From: Trujillonella endophytica
Lineage (GTDB): Bacteria; Actinomycetota; Actinomycetes; Mycobacteriales; Geodermatophilaceae
Direction of reading: 5' to 3'
Length of the DNA: 64,000 bases
Assembly (NCBI RefSeq): GCF_019799905.1
Contig: NZ_JABGCI010000001.1
Span: 310,001-374,000 of the forward strand
Both the position numbers and the translations under genes were made by a program. This document shows positions 1-8,380 of the stretch, piece by piece. Each line of letters opens with the position of its first letter. Positions within the stretch are counted from its first letter, which is position 1. The notes below the pieces were generated by a model. That model ran no database searches. It saw only the letters and a program-made list of their open reading frames with translations, and was not told the DNA's origin.

Positions 1-104
1 TCGACTTCCAGCTCGACGAGGACTCCATGGGCGACATCACCGCCCTCGACCGCAACGAGCGCACCGGCCCCGACCCGGACACCTTCGACTACGTCCCCGG
101 CTGA
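1..104 (+). CDS. Aldo/keto reductase, C-terminal end (partial)
   Basis: Only the last 33 codons are in the window, read in the frame beginning at base 3 and ending with TGA at 102-104. The end, with ITALDRNERTGPDPDTF close to the terminus, matches the C-terminus of the 2,5-diketo-D-gluconate reductase branch of the aldo/keto reductases. These are cytosolic NADPH-dependent carbonyl reductases. The catalytic Asp-Tyr-Lys-His residues lie upstream of the window, so activity cannot be judged. A strong hairpin follows directly. Confidence 0.7.
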   Translation, partial: DFQLDEDSMGDITALDRNERTGPDPDTFDYVPG

Positions 105-111
105 GGCTGTC

Positions 112-150
112 GGAGTGCGGCGGTGCAGGAAACCTGCACTGCCGCACTCC
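112..150. terminator. Bidirectional hairpin between convergent genes
   Basis: An 18-bp stem (112-129 with 133-150, one G.T position) closes a 3-nt AAA loop. It sits 7 nt after the reductase stop and 3 nt from the stop of the convergent lipoprotein gene. There is no U-tract, which is normal for high-GC actinobacterial terminators. Confidence 0.75.
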
Positions 151-152
151 GC

Positions 153-1580
153 TCAGACGGTCCTGCTGTGCAGGAGGACGTCGGCCGCGTCGTACGCCGT
201 CACGGTGATCGACCAGAAGACGTACGGCGGCGTCGACGACGTCGTCGGTGAGGAGACGCTGGGGAGGAACGTGCCCCAGACCCGTTCGCCGGGACGCGGT
301 CCGACATCGGAGAGCACCGCCTCGCGGGTGCTCCCGTCGGGGCCGGTGACGGTGACCCGGGCGGTCCCTGGCGGGGCGACGCCGCCCACGATCGACCCAC
401 CCACATGGACGGCGACCTCACCCAGCGGCGGAGGGAGGACGGATCCACCGCCTCCGCCGCCCGAGGTGAGGTCGAGGTACGCGGCCGACCAGTCGTCCAT
501 GCCGGGGTACGGATCGGGATACAGCTCGAACGACCATCGGTCGGCGCCGTCGACGCCGCTCACGAACCCGCTGTCCGGGTGACCGACGCCGACCTCCTCG
601 CGGGTCGGTGGGCGCTCGGCGATCGTGCGGCGCGTCGCCTCGAACTCGTCCCAGGTGGCCATGCGCAGCCCCGAGACGACCTGCTCGAGGAGGTCGGTTC
701 CCCGCCCGGCCTCGTCCAGGGTCACGACGACCGCGAGGACCATGCCGTCCTCGGCCCACACCCGCCCCGGAGCTGCCGGGCCGCCGAGGTACGTCCCCCG
801 CAGGACGCCGGCTGACCCCGGCTCACCACGGATCACGGTGCCGGCCGCGTCGTCGACCCAGAACCCCCACAGCGCGGCGAGACGCTGATCGGCACGGACC
901 GCGGTGACGGAGATCCACGTCGAGTCGCCCAACAGGAACATGTGCTCGCCCAGGCCCGGGCCGGGTCCATCTGGCGGGCCGCCCGCGATCAGCGGCGCCA
1001 GCCCGGCCGGGACGGCGTCCGGCGCGAGCGTCGCCGTCGTCGACCCGAAGTCGGCTCCCCTCGCGGCCTCGATGAGCTCGTCCTCGTCGATCCCCCGCCC
1101 GACGACGAACTCCACGTGGTCGTTGCCCTGGATCACCACCCAGGTCCGGTCGCCGTCGAGGACGACCGTGCCGGTGCGCCCGCCGAGGTCGACCTGTTCA
1201 CCCGGGGCCTCGTACCGCGGGCCGCCGATCTGGGCCGACCCCCCGCTCGTCCCGACCAGGAGGACCGGTCCGTCGAGGGTGTCGGCCAGCACCGGATCGC
1301 CGTACAGGGTGGCGCGCCCCCAGTCGGTGCCCTCCTCCGGCGGGTCGTACGAGAGCTCGGTGATCAGCAACTCCTCCGGCACCTGGTCGAGGAGGAACGG
1401 GGCGTCGAGAGGGAGGGTGTCGACGACGACCTCGTCCCCTCCTGCCGCGGGGCGGGCGGGGCCGACGTCCGCCGTCGGCCCCGGTGCCGCTGCGTCGTCC
1501 CCCGCATCCGCGCACCCGGTCAGGCCCGCGGCCAGCACGGCAGCCAGCAGCGCCGTCCACGCTCGTCCCCGTGAGGTCAC
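153..1580 (-). CDS. Putative secreted lipoprotein, unknown function
   Basis: This is a 475-residue protein with a lipoprotein signal. Residues 1-22 form a positively charged start and a hydrophobic stretch ending in LTGC, so Cys23 should be lipidated and the protein anchored outside the membrane. Acidic and Pro-rich sequence follows. No enzyme motif was recognised. A run of glycines near residue 375 probably links two extracellular parts, and the last ~90 residues look beta-rich. The start is GTG without a clear ribosome site. It is transcribed towards the reductase, with a shared hairpin between them. No close family is assigned. Confidence 0.7.
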   Translation of the reverse strand: MTSRGRAWTALLAAVLAAGLTGCADAGDDAAAPGPTADVGPARPAAGGDEVVVDTLPLDAPFLLDQVPEELLITELSYDPPEEGTDWGRATLYGDPVLADTLDGPVLLVGTSGGSAQIGGPRYEAPGEQVDLGGRTGTVVLDGDRTWVVIQGNDHVEFVVGRGIDEDELIEAARGADFGSTTATLAPDAVPAGLAPLIAGGPPDGPGPGLGEHMFLLGDSTWISVTAVRADQRLAALWGFWVDDAAGTVIRGEPGSAGVLRGTYLGGPAAPGRVWAEDGMVLAVVVTLDEAGRGTDLLEQVVSGLRMATWDEFEATRRTIAERPPTREEVGVGHPDSGFVSGVDGADRWSFELYPDPYPGMDDWSAAYLDLTSGGGGGGSVLPPPLGEVAVHVGGSIVGGVAPPGTARVTVTGPDGSTREAVLSDVGPRPGERVWGTFLPSVSSPTTSSTPPYVFWSITVTAYDAADVLLHSRTV

Positions 1581-1609
1581 GCGCGCAGCGTGGCAGGCAT
1601 CCGACGTCA

Positions 1610-1650
1610 GCGGAGGAGATCCGTGGGCGTCATGCCGACGGATCCTCCGC
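1610..1650. repeat. Intergenic palindrome, GGATCCGT family, copy 1
   Basis: Arms GCGGAGGAGATCCGT (1610-1624) and ACGGATCCTCCGC (1638-1650) pair with one bulged G. The loop sequence GGGCGTCA recurs in the copy at 16599-16639. The element ends 3 nt from the stop of the DUF3097 gene and probably terminates it. Confidence 0.7.
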
Positions 1651-1652
1651 GG

Positions 1653-2528
1653 TCAGTCGGTGGTGACGAAGTCGATGAGCTCCTCGACCCGGCCGATCAG
1701 CGCCGGCTCGAGGTCGGTCCAGGTCTTGACGCGGGCGAGGATGCGCTGCGCCCAGACGTAGCCGGTGTCGTCCTCCCAGCCCAGCCGGCGGCACACGCCG
1801 CCCTTCCAGTCCTCGCCCTTCGGCACGGTGGGCCACGCCGGGATGCCGACGACCGACGGCTTCACCGCCTGCCAGATGTCGATGAACGGGTGGCCGACGA
1901 CGAGCGCGTGCTCGCCGGTGACCTGCCCCGCGATGCGCGACTCCTTCGACCCCTTCACCAGGTGGTCGACCAGCACGCCGAGCCGCCGCCCCTGGGACGG
2001 GCGGAACTCGCGCACGATCCCGGGCAGGTCGTCGACGCCGTGCAGCGGCTCCACGACCACGCCCTCGATGCGCAGGTCGTGGCCCCACACCTTCTCCACG
2101 AGCTCGGCGTCGTGCTTGCCCTCGACGTAGATGCGGCCCTGGCGGGCGACGCGGGCCCGCGCACCCACGACGTAGGTCGACCCGGAGGCGCTGCGCTGCG
2201 GCCCGGACGGGGCGTTCACCTTCGGCCGGACGAGGACGACGGGCCGGCCGTCGACCCAGAAGCCGGGGCCGAGCGGGTAGGCGCGGACCTTCCCGAACCG
2301 GTCCTCGAGGTGGACGACGTCCTTCTCGCAGCGGACGACCGCGCCGACGAACCCGGAACTGGGGTCCTCGACGACGAGGTCGCGCTCGGCCTCGACCTCG
2401 GGTGAGGCCTTCTTGACCGTCCGCGGGTGGACCAGGTTGTCGTAGGGCGAGCGAGGTGGCACGTCCCCGAGTCTGTGCAGCCGTCCCGCGAGACGGCGGG
2501 AGACGCGCCGGAACACCGACCGCGACAC
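1653..2528 (-). CDS. DUF3097 family protein
   Basis: The 291-residue protein matches the actinobacterial DUF3097 family over its whole length. Hallmarks are the early segment EVEAERDLVVEDPSSGFVGAV, GRIYVEGKHDAELVEKVWG in the middle, and an acidic end with EPALIGRVEELIDFVT. No biochemical role is established for the family as far as I know. The segment with IYVEGKHDAELV and LGVLVDHLV resembles a small Toprim-like fold, so a nucleic-acid role is possible but speculative. It lies head-to-head with the PRC-barrel gene across about 300 bp that hold no other gene. Confidence 0.8.
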   Translation of the reverse strand: MSRSVFRRVSRRLAGRLHRLGDVPPRSPYDNLVHPRTVKKASPEVEAERDLVVEDPSSGFVGAVVRCEKDVVHLEDRFGKVRAYPLGPGFWVDGRPVVLVRPKVNAPSGPQRSASGSTYVVGARARVARQGRIYVEGKHDAELVEKVWGHDLRIEGVVVEPLHGVDDLPGIVREFRPSQGRRLGVLVDHLVKGSKESRIAGQVTGEHALVVGHPFIDIWQAVKPSVVGIPAWPTVPKGEDWKGGVCRRLGWEDDTGYVWAQRILARVKTWTDLEPALIGRVEELIDFVTTD

Positions 2529-2714
2529 GCCCGAATGGGGACCTGCTCACCCATCGTGACGGGTCGTGACTGGACTTCGGGGATCCGGTCTGCTTCGAGC
2601 CGGAGGGGAGCCGGGCGTGTCCTGACCAGGACTTTCGCGAGCGCCCGGCGCGTACGGGAGCCGGTGCGCCGCCGCGACACGCCGTGCCCCGGGCGTGTCG
2701 ATCATGTCGATCCG

Positions 2715-2738
2715 GTTTCGCGATCTCTCACCGGGCAA
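2715..2738 (+). promoter_or_regulatory. Possible SigB-like promoter
   Basis: GTTT (2715-2718) and GGGCAA (2733-2738) are separated by 14 nt. This resembles the GTTT-N14-17-GGGTAT pattern of actinobacterial stress sigma factors. It lies about 90 nt before the PRC-barrel/YsnF start, and stress control would suit that gene. The call rests on sequence resemblance only. Confidence 0.3.
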
Positions 2739-2752
2739 CCCCTCTGACGACC

Positions 2753-2812
2753 GCTTCGACAGTCACCGTGAACACAGCGACGGCTTCGACAGTCACCGTG
2801 AAGACACAGCGA
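2753..2812 (+). repeat. 30-bp tandem direct repeat in a leader
   Basis: Two consecutive 30-nt units (2753-2782 and 2783-2812) share an identical 20-nt start, GCTTCGACAGTCACCGTGAA, and nearly identical ends. They lie between the putative promoter and the start of the PRC-barrel gene, so they belong to the leader or are an operator pair. Confidence 0.8.
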
Positions 2813-2829
2813 TGGGAGCGACACACGCG

Positions 2830-3693
2830 ATGATCGGCACCGAGAGCATCAGCCGAGTGATCGGCCAGGACGTCTACGACGAGTCCGGCAGCAAGATCGG
2901 CTCCGCGTCCGAGGTCTACCTCGACGACGAGACCGGCCAGCCCGAGTGGCTGACCGTCCGCACCGGGCTGTTCGGCACGAAGGAGTCCTTCGTCCCGATC
3001 CGCAACGCCGACCTCACCAACGACGGTCTGCGCGTACCGGTCAGCAAGGAGCGGGTGAAGGACGCCCCGAAGATCGACACCGACGGCCACCTCTCCCCGC
3101 AGGAGGAGCAGGAGCTGTACCGGTACTACGGCATGGGCACCGACACCACCACCACGAACACGACCGGCATGGCCGGCACCCAGACGAGCGGCATGGCCGA
3201 CACCCAGACGACCGGCATGGCGCAGACCGAGACGACGAACGTGCACGGCACCGTCGGCCGCGACACCTCGGGCCCGACGACCGACAACGCGATGACCCGC
3301 TCCGAGGAGCGGCTGTCCGTCGGCACCCGCGCCGAAGAGGTCGGCCGCGCCCGGCTGCGCAAGTTCGTGGTCACCGAGAACGTGACCGAGACCGTCCCCG
3401 TGTCCCGCGAGGAGGTCCGGGTCGAGCGCGAGCCGATCACCGACGCCAACGTCGGCAACGCGATGGACGGCCCGGCCATCTCCGAGGAGGAGCACGAGGT
3501 CGTCCTCCACGCCGAGCGCCCCGTCGTCGCCAAGGAGGCCGTGCCGGTCGAGCGCGTCCGACTCGACGTCGACACGGTCACCGACACGGAGACCGTCAGC
3601 GACAGCGTGCGCAAGGAGCAGATCGAGATGGAGGGCGCCGAGGGCACCCGCGGCAACGCCCTCGACCGCGACCGGGACGGCCACATCGGCTGA
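2830..3693 (+). CDS. PRC-barrel / YsnF-AvaK (DUF2382) stress protein
   Basis: This is a 287-residue cytosolic protein of two domains. Residues ~1-80 form a PRC-barrel (VIGQDVYDESGSKIGSASEV, then a beta-rich segment). Residues ~170-265 form a DUF2382 (YsnF/AvaK) domain. A Thr-rich linker with repeated GM(A)xTQT units joins them. Such proteins are linked to general stress responses in actinobacteria, but their molecular role is unknown. ATG 2830 is chosen because GGGAG lies 11 nt upstream. In-frame ATG 2812 is an alternative with no ribosome site. A tandem repeat and a possible SigB-like promoter precede it. Confidence 0.8.
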   Translation: MIGTESISRVIGQDVYDESGSKIGSASEVYLDDETGQPEWLTVRTGLFGTKESFVPIRNADLTNDGLRVPVSKERVKDAPKIDTDGHLSPQEEQELYRYYGMGTDTTTTNTTGMAGTQTSGMADTQTTGMAQTETTNVHGTVGRDTSGPTTDNAMTRSEERLSVGTRAEEVGRARLRKFVVTENVTETVPVSREEVRVEREPITDANVGNAMDGPAISEEEHEVVLHAERPVVAKEAVPVERVRLDVDTVTDTETVSDSVRKEQIEMEGAEGTRGNALDRDRDGHIG

Positions 3694-3738
3694 CCTGACT
3701 GGTTGAAACGCCCGGCAGCGACCGGGCTCCGACACGGC

Positions 3739-3773
3739 GGTGGCCGGCCGAGGACTCGTCCCGGCCGGCCACC
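3739..3773. terminator. Bidirectional hairpin terminator
   Basis: A perfect 11-bp stem, GGTGGCCGGCC (3739-3749) with GGCCGGCCACC (3763-3773), lies between the convergent PRC-barrel and M18 aminopeptidase genes. Confidence 0.7.
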
Positions 3774-3846
3774 TGCGTGGGGGGCCCGGTCGCTGTTGCG
3801 TGTGCCGACCACCCCGGCAGGCGGGCGCCCCTGCGCGGTGCCCCGG

Positions 3847-5118
3847 TCAGTCGGCGAAGCAGCTGGTCAGCGCGTCGACCATCAGCGGCACGTCCAGGGC
3901 CGAGGCGAGCTCCCGGCACGAGTGCATGGCCAGCATCGGGGCGCCGACGTCCACGGTGGGCAGGCCCAGCCGGGTGGCGGTGAGCGGGCCGATGGTGCTG
4001 CCGCAGGGCAGGTCGGCGCGGGACACGAAGTACTGGGACGGCACCGACGCCTCCGCGCACCGCTCGGCGAACCAGGCGGCCCCGGCCGCGTCGGTCGCAT
4101 AGGCCTGGTTGGCGTTCACCTTGACCACCGGACCACCGCCGAGCTGCGGCTGGTGGGACGGCTCGTGCCGGTCGGACCGGGTCGGGTGGACGGCGTGCGC
4201 CATGTCGGCCGACACCAGCCGCGACCGGGCCAGGGCCCGCGGGAGCGCCTGGGGGTCGCCGGGATCGGCCACCGCGACAAGCCGGGCGACGACGTCCTCG
4301 AGGAAGCTGCCCCGCGCGCCGGACATCGATCCGCTGCCCACCTCCTCGTGGTCGTTGGCGACCAGGAGCTGGGTCCGCGCCCCGGCGGGAGCGGTGATCA
4401 GCGCGGTCACGCCGGCGTGGCAGCTGGCCACGTTGTCCAGCCGCGGCGAGGCCACCCAGGTGCCGTCCGCCCCGGCGGTGCCCGCGGGCTGGGTGTCGGC
4501 GAGCACCAGGTCGGCGCCGAGCACCTCCTCGGCGGGGACGCCGGCGGCCTCGGCGACCGCCGTGGCGAGGCCGTGGACCTCGGCCAGGTCGCGCGACCAC
4601 ACCGGGACCAGCTCGCGCTGCGGGTCGAGGGTCAGGCCGTCGCGCACGCTGCGGTCCAGGTGGATCGCCAGCGAGGGCAGCCGCACGGGCGCCCCGGGCA
4701 GCCGGACCAGCGCCGTCCCCCCGCCGCGCAGCACCACCCGGCCGGCCACGGTGAGCTCGCGGTCCAGCCACGTGTGCCAGAGGCCGCCGCCGTAGGGCTC
4801 GACCCCCACCAGCCGGTACCCCGCCTGCCGGACGTCGGGGCGGGGCCGCACCCGGAACGTCGGCGAGTCGGTGTGCGCCCCGACCAGCCGCAGCCCCACC
4901 TCGGCCGGCGGCTCGCTGCCCACGCGGAAGGCGATCAGGCTGCCGTGCCGGACGACGAAGTGCCGGGCCCCCGGGGGAACGGTCCAGGCGTCGGCCTCGG
5001 CGAGCTCGGTGAACCCCGCCGCGGTGAGCCGGCGGACGAGCTCGGCGACGACGTGGAACGGGGTCGGGGCGGCGTCGAGGAAGGCGCGCAGGTCGTCGCC
5101 GGATCGGGGGTCGGGCAT
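3847..5118 (-). CDS. apeB: M18 family zinc aminopeptidase
   Basis: This 423-residue protein has the full M18 aspartyl-aminopeptidase pattern: GAHTDSPTFRV near residue 85, SPRLDNVASCHAG near 220, NDHEEVGSGSMSGARG near 255, and SADMAHAVHP with QPQLGGGPVVKVN later. The conserved His, Asp and Glu in these motifs bind two zinc ions. The enzyme removes acidic or neutral N-terminal residues from peptides in the cytosol. ATG 5118 is chosen because GGAGG sits 9 nt upstream. ATG 5127 would abut that site. Length is usual for the family (~430). The gene is divergent from moxR. Confidence 0.9.
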   Translation of the reverse strand: MPDPRSGDDLRAFLDAAPTPFHVVAELVRRLTAAGFTELAEADAWTVPPGARHFVVRHGSLIAFRVGSEPPAEVGLRLVGAHTDSPTFRVRPRPDVRQAGYRLVGVEPYGGGLWHTWLDRELTVAGRVVLRGGGTALVRLPGAPVRLPSLAIHLDRSVRDGLTLDPQRELVPVWSRDLAEVHGLATAVAEAAGVPAEEVLGADLVLADTQPAGTAGADGTWVASPRLDNVASCHAGVTALITAPAGARTQLLVANDHEEVGSGSMSGARGSFLEDVVARLVAVADPGDPQALPRALARSRLVSADMAHAVHPTRSDRHEPSHQPQLGGGPVVKVNANQAYATDAAGAAWFAERCAEASVPSQYFVSRADLPCGSTIGPLTATRLGLPTVDVGAPMLAMHSCRELASALDVPLMVDALTSCFAD

Positions 5119-5169
5119 GCCCGCCATCCTCCCCCCGGCGCCGAGCCGGGGAGGTGGGATGCTCCAGAC

Positions 5170-6057
5170 GTGAGCCAGCCCACCCTGCCCGCCGACCCGG
5201 ACGCGCTCGCCGAGGCACTGCGCGCCACGGGATACCTCCCCGACGAGGGCCTGGCCACCGCGGCGTACCTGGCGCTGGTCATGCGTCGCCCCCTGTTCCT
5301 GGAGGGCGAGGCCGGCGTCGGCAAGACGGCGCTGGCGCGGGCGCTGGCCGAGGTGACCGGCCGGCCGATCTACCGGCTGCAGTGCTACGAGGGCCTGGAG
5401 GCCAGCCAGGCGCTCTACGACTGGGACTTCGGCCGGCAGCTGCTGCACCTGCGCGCCGCCGAGGCCGCGCACGCCACGGGTGACACGCAGGCGCTGGAGG
5501 CGTCGCTCTACGACCGCCGGTTCCTGCTGGCCCGCCCGCTGCTGCAGGCGCTGGAGGACTCCCCGAGCGTGCTGCTGGTCGACGAGGTGGACCGCGCCGA
5601 CGACGAGTTCGAGGCGTTCCTGCTCGAGGTGCTGTCGGACTTCACCATCTCCATCCCCGAGCTGGGGACGATCCGGGCCGACGTGCCGCCGCTGGTCGTC
5701 CTCACCTCCAACCGCACCCGCGAGGTGCACGACGCGCTCAAGCGCCGCTGCCTCTACCACTGGCTGGAGCACCCCGACTTCGACCGCGAGGTGGCGATCC
5801 TGCGCACCCGCCTGCCGGAGGTGACCGAGCGGCTCGCCCGGCAGGTCGCCGGGGCGACGCTGAAGCTGCGCGGCCTGGACCTGCTGAAGCCGCCCGGCGT
5901 GGCCGAGGCGATGGACTGGGCCAGCGCGCTGCATGCGCTCGGCGCGCGGGAGCTCGACCCCGACCTGGCCGCCCGCACGCTCGGCGCCGTGCTCAAGTAC
6001 CGCGAGGACACCGACCGGGTGCAGTCCCTCGCCGCCGGGGCGCTCTTCGGTGGCTGA
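5170..6057 (+). CDS. MoxR-type AAA+ ATPase (CoxD-like)
   Basis: This 295-residue ATPase carries Walker A GEAGVGKT at residues 46-53 and Walker B LLVDEVDRADDE near 137. These are followed by the SNRTREVHDALKRRC sensor segment typical of the MoxR branch. Family members work with VWA proteins as chaperones that assemble or activate metalloenzymes. The closest pairing is CoxD/CoxE of aerobic CO dehydrogenase. The GTG start has GGGAGG upstream. Its stop overlaps the start of the VWA gene by 8 bp, so the two are cotranscribed. The likely client is a molybdenum hydroxylase such as CoxSLM at 34.5-38.4 kb. Confidence 0.88.
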   Translation: MSQPTLPADPDALAEALRATGYLPDEGLATAAYLALVMRRPLFLEGEAGVGKTALARALAEVTGRPIYRLQCYEGLEASQALYDWDFGRQLLHLRAAEAAHATGDTQALEASLYDRRFLLARPLLQALEDSPSVLLVDEVDRADDEFEAFLLEVLSDFTISIPELGTIRADVPPLVVLTSNRTREVHDALKRRCLYHWLEHPDFDREVAILRTRLPEVTERLARQVAGATLKLRGLDLLKPPGVAEAMDWASALHALGARELDPDLAARTLGAVLKYREDTDRVQSLAAGALFGG

Positions 6058-7198
6058 ACCAGGGACGCCGGGGACGTCGGGGGACCGGGGGACGCCGCCG
6101 CGGGACGTCGTCGCCACCGTCCTCGGCTTCGCCCGCACGCTGCGCGCCGCGGGCGTCCCCGCCTCGCCGGACCGGGTCGAGGCGATGCTGCAGGCGATCG
6201 GCGCCCTCGACGTCCTGGACGCCACCGCCGTGTACTGGGCCGGGCGGCTGACGCTGTGCAGCGGTCCCGACGACCTGGACCGCTACGACGCCGCCTTCGC
6301 GGCCTACTTCGCCGGTGAGGCGCCCCGCATGCGCTCCGCGCCGGCCGACCAGAAGCAGGTCATGGCGCTGTCCGCGCCGCTGGAGACGGGCACCGGAGAG
6401 GGGGAGGACGACGCGTCCCCCGACGTCGCCGGCCAGGCCAGCGCCGACGAGGTGCTGCGCCACCGGGACGTCGCCGAGCTCACCCTCACCGAGCGGGAGG
6501 AGCTGCGCCGGCTGTTCGCGCTGCTGCGGCCCGCCGCGCCCATGCGGGCCTCGCGGCGGCGGCGGCCGTCGGCGCACGGGTCGGTGCACGCCGCCCGCAC
6601 CGTCCGCCGGGCCCTGCGCGACGGCGGGGAGATCACCCGGCTCATGCACCGGCGCGCCCGGCCCCGGCCGCGCCGCGTCGTCCTGCTGATCGACGTCTCG
6701 GGGTCGATGAGCCCCTACGCCGACGCCCTGCTGCGCTTCGCCCACGTGGCGGTCCGCGCCCGGCCGGCGGTCACCGAGGTCTTCACCATCGGCACTCGGC
6801 TCACCCGCGTCACCCGGGAGCTGCGGCTGCGGGACCCGGACAAGGCGCTGGCCGCCAGCGGCAGCGCCATCCCCGACTGGTCCGGCGGCACGCGGCTCGG
6901 CGAGGTGCTCAAGGCGTTCCTGGACCGGTGGGGCCAGCGCGGCACCGCCCGGGGCGCCGTCGTCGTCGTCTGCAGCGACGGCTGGGAGCGCGGCGGCACC
7001 GAGCTGCTGGCCGAGCAGATGGCGCGGCTGAGCCGGCTCGCGCACGCCGTCGTGTGGGTCAACCCGCACAAGGGCCGGGCCGGCTACGAGCCGCTGACCG
7101 GCGGCATGCAGGCGGCGCTGCCGTCGTTGGACGCGTTCGTGGCGGGGCACAGCCTGGCCGCGTTCGAGGAGCTCACGGGAGTGATCGCGCGGTGTTGA
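6050..7198 (+). CDS. CoxE-like VWA domain protein
   Basis: The 382-residue protein has a helical N-terminal half and a C-terminal von Willebrand A domain. The metal-ion adhesion site is complete: DVSGSMS near residue 215, the Thr of WSGGTRLGE, and the Asp of VVCSDGWERGG. CoxE proteins pair with MoxR/CoxD ATPases to mature molybdenum-copper or molybdenum hydroxylases. It overlaps the MoxR gene by 8 bp. It is followed by a palindrome, after which xdhC begins, so the operon may be attenuated at that point. Confidence 0.85.
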   Translation: MAEPGTPGTSGDRGTPPRDVVATVLGFARTLRAAGVPASPDRVEAMLQAIGALDVLDATAVYWAGRLTLCSGPDDLDRYDAAFAAYFAGEAPRMRSAPADQKQVMALSAPLETGTGEGEDDASPDVAGQASADEVLRHRDVAELTLTEREELRRLFALLRPAAPMRASRRRRPSAHGSVHAARTVRRALRDGGEITRLMHRRARPRPRRVVLLIDVSGSMSPYADALLRFAHVAVRARPAVTEVFTIGTRLTRVTRELRLRDPDKALAASGSAIPDWSGGTRLGEVLKAFLDRWGQRGTARGAVVVVCSDGWERGGTELLAEQMARLSRLAHAVVWVNPHKGRAGYEPLTGGMQAALPSLDAFVAGHSLAAFEELTGVIARC

Positions 7199-7241
7199 CC
7201 GGAGTGGATCCGTCGGCGTTACCTGCATCGATCCACTCCGG
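7199..7241. repeat. Intergenic palindrome, GGATCCGT family, copy 2
   Basis: A perfect 12-bp stem, CCGGAGTGGATC (7199-7210) with GATCCACTCCGG (7230-7241), begins one base after the VWA stop codon. Its loop begins CGTCGGCGTTA, close to the CGTGGGCGTCA of copies 1 and 3. Confidence 0.75.
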
Positions 7242-7258
7242 GGACGAGGGAGGCCTTC

Positions 7259-8380
7259 ATGCGTGACGTGCTCGACGACCTGGTCGGCTGGTGGCAGGCC
7301 GGGGAGACGGTCGGCATGGGGACCGTCGTCGCCACCTGGCGCTCCGCGCCCCGCCCGGCCGGTGCTTCCATGCTGGTCGGCCCCGACGGGACGGCGGTCG
7401 GCAGCGTCTCCGGCGGCTGCGTGGAGGGCGCGGTCTACGAGGAGGCCCGCGACGTCGTCGACACCGGCGTCCCCTCGCTGGAGCGCTACGGCGTCAGCGA
7501 CGACGACGCCTTCGCCGTCGGCCTGACCTGCGGCGGGATCCTCGACGTCTTCGTCGAGCAGGTGTCGCGCGAGTCCTTCCCCGAGCTGGGCGAGATCGCC
7601 GAGTCCGTGGGTCGGCACGAGCCGGTCGCCGTCGTCACCTGCGTGAAGGGGCCCGACGACCGGCTGGGCAAGCGCCTGGTGCTCTGGCCCGACCGCACCT
7701 CCGGGACCCTCGGCGGGCAGCGGCTGGACGACGCCGTCGCCGCCGACGCGCGGGGCATGCTCGCCGCCGGCCGCACCGCGCTGCTGCACGTCGGCCACGA
7801 CGGCGAGCGCCGCGGCGACGACCTGACCCTCTTCGTCAACTCCTTCGCCCCCGCGGCGCGGATGGTCGTCTTCGGGGCGATCGACTTCGCCGCCGCGGTG
7901 GCCCGCGTCGGTGCCTTCCTCGGCTACCGGGTCACCGTCTGTGACGCCCGGCCCGTGTTCGCGACCCCCAAGCGCTTCCCGGACGCGCACGAGGTCATCG
8001 TCGAGTGGCCGCACCGCTACCTGCAGGCCGAGGTCGACGGCGGCCGGATCGACGAGCGCACGGTGCTCTGCGTGCTCACCCACGACCCGAAGTTCGACGT
8101 GCCGCTGCTGGAGGTCGCGCTGCGGCTGCCCGTGGCCTACGTGGGCGCGATGGGGTCGCGGCGGACGCACGACGAGCGGCTGGACCGGCTGCGCGAGGCC
8201 GGCATGACCGACGCGGAGCTGGCCCGCCTCTCCTCTCCGATCGGCCTGGACCTCGGGGCTCGGACGCCGGAGGAGACCGCCGTCTCGATCGCGGCCGAGA
8301 TCATCGCCGGCCGGTGGGGCGGCACGGGGGAGCGGCTGACCGGCGTCGAGGGCCCGATCCACCGGACGGCGGAGCGCTGA
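7259..8380 (+). CDS. XdhC-family molybdenum hydroxylase maturation factor
   Basis: The 373-residue protein has the two XdhC parts. The N-terminal XdhC_CoxI domain shows SVSGGCVEGAVYEEA near residue 65 and LTCGGILDVFVE near 90. The C-terminal Rossmann-like domain has VVFGAIDFAAAVARVGAFLGY near 210 and ends with PIGLDLGARTPEETAVSIAAEI. XdhC proteins bind molybdopterin and help insert or sulfurate the cofactor of xanthine-dehydrogenase-type enzymes. It follows MoxR and VWA and precedes MOSC, which makes a cofactor-handling block. GGGAGG stands 8 nt before ATG 7259. Confidence 0.9.
   Translation: MRDVLDDLVGWWQAGETVGMGTVVATWRSAPRPAGASMLVGPDGTAVGSVSGGCVEGAVYEEARDVVDTGVPSLERYGVSDDDAFAVGLTCGGILDVFVEQVSRESFPELGEIAESVGRHEPVAVVTCVKGPDDRLGKRLVLWPDRTSGTLGGQRLDDAVAADARGMLAAGRTALLHVGHDGERRGDDLTLFVNSFAPAARMVVFGAIDFAAAVARVGAFLGYRVTVCDARPVFATPKRFPDAHEVIVEWPHRYLQAEVDGGRIDERTVLCVLTHDPKFDVPLLEVALRLPVAYVGAMGSRRTHDERLDRLREAGMTDAELARLSSPIGLDLGARTPEETAVSIAAEIIAGRWGGTGERLTGVEGPIHRTAER

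Noticed and set aside
5993..8362. A 789-codon open frame on the minus strand opposite VWA and xdhC
   Set aside because: It is an antisense shadow caused by high GC content. It has a non-coding residue mix and lies over two genes with clear domains. Many other long frames of this kind (for example 31530-34811 minus and 35009-37516 minus) were left out for the same reason.
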